Shown one piece after another: positions 1 through 6,114 of a stretch of DNA of 7,897 nt. The DNA comes from Anaerolineaceae bacterium (GTDB taxonomy: Bacteria; Chloroflexota; Anaerolineae; Anaerolineales; Anaerolineaceae). The stretch spans positions 1 through 7,897 of the forward strand of contig JAIOTF010000097.1 of the NCBI GenBank assembly GCA_021107195.1. The letters are read 5' to 3'. A program made the position numbers and the translations under genes. The notes under the pieces are model-generated. The model saw only the letters and a list, made by a program, of their open reading frames with translations, was not told the DNA's origin and ran no database searches. Within the stretch, counting starts at the first letter, position 1; each line of letters begins with the position of its first letter.

Positions 1-316
1 CCAGCATGAGACGCATGCCGTATTGATGGATCTTGTTGAATAAGCTGTCCAGCACCTGGGTAAGGTACATGTCAGCGGCTATTTGTTTGGATGGGCGAGC
101 TAGAACCAAGCCTATTGTTTGTGACTTGCCGCTTGCCAGGGATTGCGCCGCTGCATCTGGTACATAGCCCAATTCTTCAGCAGCCAGGATTACTCTTTGC
201 CACGTTTCGGCGCTGATTTGTGCACCTTCAACGTTATTCAGCACAAACGAAACGGTTGTTCGTGAAACACCAGCCCGTTCAGCGACATGGTGGCTTGTTA
301 CACGCCTGGATTGCAA
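1..316 (-). CDS. LacI-family transcriptional regulator, N-terminal part (runs off the left edge)
   Basis: About 105 codons of a DNA-binding repressor are present; the rest lies beyond base 1. I read this frame by hand. It gives a LacI-type helix-turn-helix at about residues 6-27 (VTSHHVAERAGVSRTTVS, then FVLNN). The linker and hinge helix follow (GYVPDAAAQSLASGKSQT, about 51-68), then the start of the sugar-binding-protein-like effector domain (IGLVLARPS). The start is TTG at 316-314, chosen because GGAGGG (326-321) lies four bases upstream. An in-frame TTG at 328-326 overlaps that Shine-Dalgarno sequence and is less likely. The gene has its own promoter and two tandem operators just upstream, so it is probably autorepressed. 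The effector is probably a sugar or sugar derivative, as in most of the family, but too little of the ligand domain is visible to say which. Family assignment is firm; target genes are unknown and may lie to the left. Confidence 0.9.
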   Translation of the reverse strand, partial: MQSRRVTSHHVAERAGVSRTTVSFVLNNVEGAQISAETWQRVILAAEELGYVPDAAAQSLASGKSQTIGLVLARPSKQIAADMYLTQVLDSLFNKIHQYGMRLML

Positions 317-332
317 TTGACCCTCCAACAGG

Positions 333-357
333 TAACACGTGTTACTAACGCGTGTTA
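333..357. promoter_or_regulatory. Two tandem LacI-type operators
   Basis: TAACACGTGTTA at 333-344 is a perfect palindrome, extended to 14 bases at 332-345 (GTAACAC/GTGTTAC). TAACGCGTGTTA at 346-357 is the same site with one change. Both have the central CG typical of LacI-family operators, and their centres are 13 bp apart. They lie immediately downstream of the -10 box, over the expected transcription start, so bound repressor should block initiation of its own gene. That the encoded regulator is the one that binds here is inference from position. Confidence 0.8.
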
Positions 358-359
358 AC

Positions 360-388
360 AGTGTAGCATATTGAAAAGCACAAGTCAA
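360..388 (-). promoter_or_regulatory. sigma70-type promoter of the left-edge lacI-type gene
   Basis: On the minus strand, TTGACT (388-383) is followed by a 17-base spacer and TACACT (365-360). Both boxes are close to consensus and the spacing is ideal. The start of transcription would fall at about 350-354, inside the operator pair, some 35 bases before the TTG start codon. Confidence 0.75.
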
Positions 389-430
389 TAGGGATATCCA
401 GGCGACCATATAAATTTGCACAACACAATC

Positions 431-1447
431 CTATTTTGGCGGGGCAGTGGTTTGGCGAATGATGAGCTGAATGTTCTGTTTTTCCTGAACAGCGTTCTTT
501 TGTGGGCTTTCGAGTTTATCTAATAATAATTCCATGCCGCGCTGGCCTGAATCAAACAAAGGCTGGTGAATCGTGGTTAATTTTAGATATTCTGCAAGTT
601 CAATATCATCAAATCCGATGAGGGAAAGATCTTCGGGAATTTTTACACCAAGTTCTTGCGCTGCTTCCATCACACCCCAGGCAGTTGTGTCGCTGTATGC
701 AAAAATGGCAGTTGGCGGATGATTTGAGTTCAGCATCTTAAGAGCAAGGTGCCGCGCCTCCAGTCGGCCGTGTTCATCCTCAGCGTAATACTCATCGAAA
801 AAAGGAATATCGGCGTCTTTCAGTGCCAGGCGGTAGCCACGGTAGCGATCCCGGCTGGATGAAAAACGAAATGGGGTGTCAAAGATGTCGCCGATGTAGC
901 CGATTTTTTTGTGTCCATGTTCAATTAAGTGACGGGTTGCCATTTTCCCACCCTCAATATCATCAATAAACACCTGGTCAAGCATATTGAGTTCCGGGTG
1001 AAATGCATCAATAAGGATGATCGGAATTTCTGCATTTGACAGAAACTCTACCTCACTATCCTTAGACGGAAGAGAAATGATGAGCACACCATCAGATCGT
1101 TTGTGGTGGATGACATCCTGAAATATTACATCCCTTTGATCCGGGCTTTGGACAGCATGGATTGTCAGATCGTAGTGGCTTGAGTTAAGCGTAGCGATAA
1201 CACCATTAAGTCGTTCGGTATACGCGGGACGGGTCAGGAAAGGGAGCACTACTGAAATGGTCAAGGTTTTCCCCAGCGAAAGTTTTCGTGCGGTGAGATT
1301 TGGCGAATAGTTCAGGGTTTTTACAACTTCTAAAATTCGCTGCCGGGTTGCTTCACTCACCAGCGGGCTGTCATTCATGGCACGCGATACCGTCCCTGGA
1401 GATACCTTTGCCTCGCGAGCCACATCTCTGATCGTTACTGTTGCCAA
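431..1447 (-). CDS. LacI-family transcriptional regulator (full length)
   Basis: A 338-residue repressor, the normal length for the family. The helix-turn-helix is at about residues 5-25 (TIRDVAREAKVSPGTVSRAM). The hinge helix is at about 50-58 (NLTARKLSL), with Leu56 where the family inserts a leucine into the minor groove at the operator centre. The periplasmic-binding-protein-like effector domain runs from about 62 to the end. It contains the family's C-terminal hallmarks: P-x-DLSLIGFDDIE, then LTTIHQP and a GQRGMELLL helix. The start codon is TTG (1447-1445), with GGAG (1459-1456) eight bases upstream; the stop is TAG. A consensus promoter overlapped by palindromic operators sits just upstream, implying autoregulation. 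Neighbouring treS makes a sugar effector plausible, but I found no copy of this operator before treS, so direct control of treS is not supported. The next gene to the left is another LacI-type regulator with its own promoter. Confidence 0.95.
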   Translation of the reverse strand: MATVTIRDVAREAKVSPGTVSRAMNDSPLVSEATRQRILEVVKTLNYSPNLTARKLSLGKTLTISVVLPFLTRPAYTERLNGVIATLNSSHYDLTIHAVQSPDQRDVIFQDVIHHKRSDGVLIISLPSKDSEVEFLSNAEIPIILIDAFHPELNMLDQVFIDDIEGGKMATRHLIEHGHKKIGYIGDIFDTPFRFSSSRDRYRGYRLALKDADIPFFDEYYAEDEHGRLEARHLALKMLNSNHPPTAIFAYSDTTAWGVMEAAQELGVKIPEDLSLIGFDDIELAEYLKLTTIHQPLFDSGQRGMELLLDKLESPQKNAVQEKQNIQLIIRQTTAPPK

Positions 1448-1470
1448 GATATTTTCTCCGTGAATGCAAC

Positions 1471-1500
1471 CGGTTTAATTAAACCGATTTAATTATACGG
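1471..1500. promoter_or_regulatory. Tandem palindromic operators overlapping the -10 box
   Basis: CGGTTTAATTAAACCG (1471-1486) is a perfect 16-base palindrome. A second copy with three differences, CGATTTAATTATACGG, occupies 1485-1500 and contains the -10 box. The array can also be read as CG-centred sites, as is usual for LacI-family proteins: TTAAACCGATTTAA at 1479-1492 is palindromic apart from one base pair on either side of the central CG, and further CG centres lie at 1471-1472 and 1498-1499. Either way the sites repeat every 13-14 bp and cover the -10 box and transcription start. The exact register of repressor binding cannot be decided by eye. Confidence 0.75.
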
Positions 1501-1520
1501 AAATCATCAGGCTTTGTCAA
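1492..1520 (-). promoter_or_regulatory. Consensus sigma70-type promoter of the full-length lacI-type gene
   Basis: On the minus strand, TTGACA (1520-1515), a 17-base spacer and TATAAT (1497-1492) match the sigma70 consensus exactly at all twelve positions. Transcription would start at about 1485, roughly 40 bases before the TTG start codon. Such a strong promoter before a repressor gene makes sense only if it is tightly repressed, which the overlapping palindromes suggest. Confidence 0.85.
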
Positions 1521-1750
1521 CAGGTTTGGTAATTATGTGATGAAAAATTGCATTTAAATTGATCAGACCAAGGCAACTATGCGCGTTGTTTTGCGATTTG
1601 GATTGTATGAGGGGTGTGGTATTGATTGGTTAAATCGTGGATGTGCGGAAGACGTGATGGATGCGGAATCATATCTTTGCGAGGGCAAGGTCTGCGAAAA
1701 GGAAAATCCGGGTTGAATTGCCTGGATTTAATCGCTTGTGTTGATGAATA
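1521..1750. other. Intergenic stretch between treS and the lacI-type promoter, no convincing gene
   Basis: About 230 bases separate the -35 box of the lacI-type promoter from the treS stop codon. I see no tRNA, no repeat and no strong terminator hairpin. A 45-codon plus-strand reading frame (1579-1716) is discussed as a finding but is not called as a gene. The only inverted repeat noted near the treS stop is a 6-bp pair (1704-1709 with 1724-1729) with a 14-base loop, too weak to call a terminator. Confidence 0.5.
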
Positions 1751-3358
1751 CTAGATTTTTAACCAAAGATATTGATACGGGGCGAGTGAAAGATTCTTGC
1801 TTACCGTGAAGGATTGGTCTGAGAGAAGGGCAACAACTTTGTTGGCCCCCAATATCTCGGCTGGTGCCTGGCCTGTTTGTTCTTGTCCTGTTAGATTGTG
1901 GATAACAAGGATTTTGTGTTTTTGATCATTGCGCCAGTATGCAGCGATGCTGTTATTCCTGAAATCTGCCCACTGAAAATCGCCCTGGCTAAGCGCAGAA
2001 TGTCGTTTGCGAATAAAAATCATGCGCTTCATAGCGCAGAACAATGAAGACGAGTCTGCTTGAGCTGCCTCGACACTTACCTTTTGTGGTGAATAATCTG
2101 CACTTGAAATGACAGGCATATAGAGGGTATTGGTTGCGGCATCTGAAAAGCCTGCATTGAGGGCGTTGTTCCATTGCATTGGTGTGCGAACGCCGTTGCG
2201 GTCTGGCAATGCGAGGTTGTCTCCCATGCCAATTTCATCGCCATAGTAAACGAATGGCGAACCTGGCAAGGTGAATAGGATGGAGTTGATTAATTCCAAT
2301 TTGTGCTGATCATTATCCATTAATGGAGCCAGCCGGCGGCGGATGCCGAGATTCAGGCGCATCCTTTTATCGGGGGCATATTCTGTCCACATCCATTGCC
2401 GTTCTTCTTCGGTGACCATTTCAAGCGTTAATTCATCGTGGTTGCGCAGGAATACGCACCATTGGCAGGATTCCGGAATTTCCGGGGTTTGTTCAAGGAT
2501 TTCTACTATCTTGTTGCGGTTGCCCTGTCGCATAGCCATAAAGATACGCGGCATTACCGGAAAATGAAATCCCATGTGGAATTCGTCTCCGTCACCGAAA
2601 TAGGGGCGGACATCAGAAGGCCATTGATTTGCTTCGCAGAGCAGAATCCTGCCAGGGTAATTTTGGTCGATGAAGAGTCGAAGTTCTTTCAGAAAGAGAT
2701 GGGTTTCTGGCAGATTTTCGCAATTTGTGCCTTCCTCTTCAAAGAGATAAGGCACGGCGTCTGCTCTAAACCCATCGACACCAAGATCAAGCCAGAAGGA
2801 AACGATGTTGAAAATTTCTTGTTTGAGTTGCGGGCAGGCGTAGTTTAAGTCTGGCTGCGAAGAATAGAATCTGTGCCAGAAGTATTGTCCAGCTGTTTCG
2901 TCCCATGTCCAATTGGATTTTTCGGTGTCCAGAAAAATGATGCGGGCATCTGTGTATTTATTGTCAGTGTCGCTCCAGACATAGTAGTTACGATAGGGTG
3001 AGTTTTTGTCCTGGCGCGCAGCCTGGAACCAGGGGTGTTGGTCCGAGGTATGGTTTAGAACCAAATCAGTGATGACCTTGATGCCATGTTTATGAGCCGT
3101 TGAAACGAGTTCAGAAAAATCTTCAAGTGTGCCGTAGTCCGGGTGGACATTCGTGTAGCCAGCTATATCATAGCCATCATCTCTTAGGGGAGAAGGGTAA
3201 ATGGGAAGAAGCCAGATACAATCGATACCCAGGTTATGCAAATAATCCATTTTACTGATGACGCCCTGTAAATCGCCATTTCCATCACCTGTGCTGTCTT
3301 TGAATGCACGCACATTTAATTCGTAAAATATCGCGTTTTTATACCATTGTTGATCCAT
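1751..3358 (-). CDS. treS: Trehalose synthase (maltose alpha-D-glucosyltransferase, GH13 family)
   Basis: This cytosolic alpha-amylase-superfamily enzyme interconverts maltose and trehalose by intramolecular transglucosylation. Numbering from the chosen ATG (535 residues), the TIM-barrel motifs are all present: DLVLNHTSDQHPWF (98-111), GVDGFRADAVPYLF with the nucleophile Asp200, LLCEANQWP with the acid/base Glu242, and FLRNHDELTLEMV with the third acid Asp308. The TreS-specific blocks FGDGDEFHMGFHFPVMPR, IRRRLAPLMDND and LPGSPFVYYGDEIGMGDN separate it from oligo-1,6-glucosidase and sucrose isomerase. A beta-sandwich domain follows from about residue 450. There is no fused maltokinase, unlike some bacterial TreS proteins. 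The ATG (3358-3356) is preferred over an in-frame TTG at 3370 because GGAAA (3368-3364) sits five bases before it and the TTG lacks a spaced ribosome site. Stop is TAG. The protein is expected to supply or recycle trehalose under stress. It may be co-transcribed with the transporter upstream. Confidence 0.95.
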   Translation of the reverse strand: MDQQWYKNAIFYELNVRAFKDSTGDGNGDLQGVISKMDYLHNLGIDCIWLLPIYPSPLRDDGYDIAGYTNVHPDYGTLEDFSELVSTAHKHGIKVITDLVLNHTSDQHPWFQAARQDKNSPYRNYYVWSDTDNKYTDARIIFLDTEKSNWTWDETAGQYFWHRFYSSQPDLNYACPQLKQEIFNIVSFWLDLGVDGFRADAVPYLFEEEGTNCENLPETHLFLKELRLFIDQNYPGRILLCEANQWPSDVRPYFGDGDEFHMGFHFPVMPRIFMAMRQGNRNKIVEILEQTPEIPESCQWCVFLRNHDELTLEMVTEEERQWMWTEYAPDKRMRLNLGIRRRLAPLMDNDQHKLELINSILFTLPGSPFVYYGDEIGMGDNLALPDRNGVRTPMQWNNALNAGFSDAATNTLYMPVISSADYSPQKVSVEAAQADSSSLFCAMKRMIFIRKRHSALSQGDFQWADFRNNSIAAYWRNDQKHKILVIHNLTGQEQTGQAPAEILGANKVVALLSDQSFTVSKNLSLAPYQYLWLKI

Positions 3359-3443
3359 GATGATTTCCAATTCTTATTGATGCAAAGATATTTCTATTCT
3401 AATTGATATTGACAACATGTGGGGTTTTTGGTGTGGAAATCGA

Positions 3444-4388
3444 TTATGGCTGTGATCGCCATGGAATGTCGGTGTCCACTCGGGGAGGATTAAGCCAGGC
3501 AAGAAAACGCGTGCTTTTGCGGTTTTCCGGAGTGAATTTATCAAAGGCGATCAGCAATAGGCTGGATCCCAGCAATGCTGCCCCAATCCATTGTGTCCAG
3601 TATAGTTGTTCGCCAAGCCAAATCATGGCGACAAATACTGTTACCAGTAATTCGCCGAGGCCTAACATGGCTGTTTGAACGCTCCCCAGGTGTTTTACAC
3701 CCAGGAAAAGGGTTAACCTTGAAGCAAATGTGAATATTGTCATGCCGATAATCGGCCACCAGGCATAGGTTAAGAGCGGCAACTGCCGATCGAACAATGC
3801 GTAAGCAATCGTGACAGTTAACGTCATGGAGAGCAGCGTATATAGGGTAACAGTTGGCGCTGGTACTTCATACAACACACGCTGGTTGATGAGCAGGTGT
3901 AGTGCGTAGAGAATGGCTGAACCGATCATCAGAATTGCGCCAACCACATCTACCTGATGCTGCGCAGTGCTGATCAAGAGGATGACACCGATGATGGAAG
4001 CGATCAGCCTGATGCTTGTTAATTTTCTGATTGGTTGTAGATCCAATAATTGCCAGAGTACAAGGAAAAGCGGGTAAAATGAATACAACAGGTGAGCAAT
4101 ACTAGCATCGAGATGGGAAAGGGCAGTGTAGTACAAAATGGAACCTGCACCGTTGATAAAGCCTGCCAATAAACAACCCACTAAGCCGATAGGGTAAATG
4201 TAGAGGAATTTGCGTTTGAAGAAGTACATGACAACAAAAAGCAGCAGTGCGGCACCAGCCGTGCGCAAAGTTACGACGGTTAACGGTGTAAACCCGGCTA
4301 ATAATGAGTGTTTTCCAAAGATAGGGTTGAGACCCAGAAATACGGCCGAGGCAATGGCTGCGTAGATTCCGAAATTTTTGTTTGTCAT
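3444..4388 (-). CDS. EamA/DMT-family inner-membrane transporter
   Basis: A 314-residue integral membrane protein with ten predicted hydrophobic segments, at roughly 6-24, 34-55, 66-84, 92-112, 126-141, 147-166, 181-198, 209-226, 238-257 and 265-282. They form the two tandem EamA repeats typical of the drug/metabolite transporter superfamily. The N-terminal AxxxLGLNPIFGK and the second-repeat ending LGEQL-x4-WIGAALL are family hallmarks. A polar, basic tail of about 30 residues follows the last helix and ends at TAA. Some relatives export amino acids (RhtA exports threonine and homoserine), others export metabolites or drugs; substrate cannot be read from the sequence. It starts at ATG 4388, 42 bases after the PLP enzyme's stop, with AAGGA about 12 bases upstream, rather distant for a Shine-Dalgarno sequence. 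No promoter or terminator is visible in the gap, so co-transcription with the PLP enzyme is likely. This suggests, without proving, that it moves that enzyme's product. Confidence 0.9.
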   Translation of the reverse strand: MTNKNFGIYAAIASAVFLGLNPIFGKHSLLAGFTPLTVVTLRTAGAALLLFVVMYFFKRKFLYIYPIGLVGCLLAGFINGAGSILYYTALSHLDASIAHLLYSFYPLFLVLWQLLDLQPIRKLTSIRLIASIIGVILLISTAQHQVDVVGAILMIGSAILYALHLLINQRVLYEVPAPTVTLYTLLSMTLTVTIAYALFDRQLPLLTYAWWPIIGMTIFTFASRLTLFLGVKHLGSVQTAMLGLGELLVTVFVAMIWLGEQLYWTQWIGAALLGSSLLLIAFDKFTPENRKSTRFLAWLNPPRVDTDIPWRSQP

Positions 4389-4430
4389 ACCTGGCAGTAT
4401 CCTTCAATTGGTTGTTTGCTTAGGACACGT

Positions 4431-6095
4431 TCATTTCAATAATGAGCGTACCTCGTTTTCAAGATCGTCACTCAGGAAATTTCCTTTTTGAAGCAATAAT
4501 TGGATATGTCCATTCAGACGTTTCTTTTCTGCGGCCGTTAATTCTTTTGCAGTTACAACAACGATAGGAATATCAGCAGTTTGTTTGTCGTTATGAAGAG
4601 CGTCCATGACGGCAAAGCCATCCATTTCAGGCATCATCAGGTCCAATAAGACAAGATCCGGCATTTCGGTTGAAATCAATTTAATTGCTTCTTTACCGTC
4701 CTGGGCTTCAAAAATTGTATACTCGCCTTGTGATTGGAGAATTCTGCGAATCAATCTGCGAGCGTCCGCATTATCATCTACAATTGCAACCCGAGGGTAA
4801 CGGTCGCAGGAGATGTGATTGAGGGCTGCCAAAAGACCTTCTTCTGGTCTTTCTTCTTCAACAGAGAGGTCAACGGAGCGCCCCCAGGAATCGCCCAGAA
4901 CAACTGGTTCAATGGGCATCGTATGACCAGTGCAGTTTATAACGACGGTTTCTTCAGGTTTAACGATACCGTTTCGCACCAATTTGATCAGGCCTGCAAC
5001 AGCTACAGCTGCGGCTGGCTCGACCGATATGCCTTCCATTTTTGCTAATAAGTGCATTGTGCGAAATGTTTCTTCGTCCGTAACGCTTTCAAAAATCCCC
5101 CCTGATGATTCAAGCATTTCCTGACGCAAGCGAGTGTATGTTCTTCCCGGCGTGCCGGTGGCCAGTGTTTCGATCATGGTTCTGGGATTGGTGACGGGTT
5201 CTGCGGTTTCAGCATTTTGTTTCCAGGCATGTACCATTGGGGCACATCCGGCTGCCTGAATAATCCCTAGTTTGGGAAGTTTGGCGGGTGCCAATCCCAT
5301 TTGTGCCAATTCTCTAAAGCCTTTGATGACGCCTAGAGGCCCCATACCACCGCTGACGGATTGAAAATACCAATCTGGAGACCGCCAGGGTGTTTCACCA
5401 GAAGCTCCAAGCCTATTGGTTAATTGCTCACTGATCTCGAATGCGATTGTTTTCATGGATTCAATGCATGGTATGTTTTTTGCGCCCAGATCATGGAAAA
5501 TATTGCGCTGAGAAGCAAAGTCCGCAGCTACTTTTTTAGTTTGATCATAAGAGCCGGTTACTTTAATCACTTGAGTGCCATATAAAGCGACTTCCCGCAT
5601 TTTCTCTGATGGAACACGGCTGGTGAGAAATGCCCAGAGTTTTATCCCTGCTCTGGCCGCATAGGCAGAATAGGCAATGGCAACATTGCCGGTTGAAGCC
5701 AGAACCAACTCTTTGATACCGCCCTCTTTTAATGCGGCAACGGTTACGGCAGCTTGCCTGTCTTTGAATGATGAGGTTGGGCTTTGGCGCTCATCCTTGA
5801 TGTAGATATTGGGACAACCCAACATCATGCCCAGGCTCGCGGCGCGGTATAAGGGTGTTGCTCCCTCGCCTAGTGAAACGTCTGGAATTGGGTTCTCTAC
5901 TGGCAGTAATTCGTGATACCGCCATAATGAGTCTGTCCGATTATCAAGGTCGTTAAGTAAAGTATTACCAATTTTTGGATAATCATAAAGGGCTTCACGC
6001 CATTGACTTCCACAATTTGGACATGCTGTTTCATTTATATCGAATTTGGCTTCATGACCGCAATCAATGCATTTTATTGTGATATTTAATGTCAT
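4431..6095 (-). CDS. Threonine-synthase-like PLP enzyme fused to a C-terminal response-regulator receiver domain
   Basis: A 554-residue fusion. Residues 8-29 form a zinc ribbon (Cys9, Cys12, Cys25, Cys28), as in many threonine synthases. Residues about 45-405 are a fold-type II PLP enzyme. SPTSSFKDRQ carries the likely Schiff-base Lys111, ASTGN (133-137) is a phosphate/substrate loop, SVSGGMGPLGV (246-256) is the second glycine-rich loop, and NCTGH (387-391) probably supplies Thr389 to the pyridine nitrogen. After a linker (about 406-433) comes a complete receiver domain (434-554): acidic pair Asp440/Asp441, phospho-acceptor Asp485 in LVLLDLMMPEMDG, Thr515 and Lys537. Threonine synthase makes threonine from phosphohomoserine, but some loops here depart from the usual motifs, so another amino-acid substrate is possible. 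Start is ATG 6095, 19 bases after the hybrid kinase's stop, with a purine-rich GAGAAAG upstream; stop is TGA. The kinase is the obvious candidate phosphodonor. Domain identity is firm; regulation of catalysis by phosphorylation is inference. Confidence 0.92.
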   Translation of the reverse strand: MTLNITIKCIDCGHEAKFDINETACPNCGSQWREALYDYPKIGNTLLNDLDNRTDSLWRYHELLPVENPIPDVSLGEGATPLYRAASLGMMLGCPNIYIKDERQSPTSSFKDRQAAVTVAALKEGGIKELVLASTGNVAIAYSAYAARAGIKLWAFLTSRVPSEKMREVALYGTQVIKVTGSYDQTKKVAADFASQRNIFHDLGAKNIPCIESMKTIAFEISEQLTNRLGASGETPWRSPDWYFQSVSGGMGPLGVIKGFRELAQMGLAPAKLPKLGIIQAAGCAPMVHAWKQNAETAEPVTNPRTMIETLATGTPGRTYTRLRQEMLESSGGIFESVTDEETFRTMHLLAKMEGISVEPAAAVAVAGLIKLVRNGIVKPEETVVINCTGHTMPIEPVVLGDSWGRSVDLSVEEERPEEGLLAALNHISCDRYPRVAIVDDNADARRLIRRILQSQGEYTIFEAQDGKEAIKLISTEMPDLVLLDLMMPEMDGFAVMDALHNDKQTADIPIVVVTAKELTAAEKKRLNGHIQLLLQKGNFLSDDLENEVRSLLK

Positions 6096-6114
6096 TATCC
6101 AGCTTTCTCTTTTC

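Noticed and set aside
1704..1729. Inverted repeat AAATCC/GGATTT downstream of treS as a terminator
   Set aside because: Only six pairs with a 14-base loop and no clean T-run after it on the minus strand.
2343..2848. Overlapping plus-strand open frames inside treS
   Set aside because: They are antisense shadows of a strongly conserved enzyme frame and show no recognisable domain.
3359..3370. TTG at 3370 as the treS start (four extra residues)
   Set aside because: No spaced Shine-Dalgarno sequence before it, whereas GGAAA precedes the ATG at 3358; the N-terminus from that ATG fits the family better.
3387..3415. Possible treS promoter, TTGTCA at 3415-3410 with AT-rich sequence 16-18 bases downstream
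   Set aside because: No -10 hexamer at acceptable spacing comes close to TATAAT; the AT-rich leader makes chance matches likely.
4102..4407. 101-codon minus-strand frame overlapping the transporter start
   Set aside because: It lies out of frame within the first helices of the EamA protein and its translation has no domain-like pattern.
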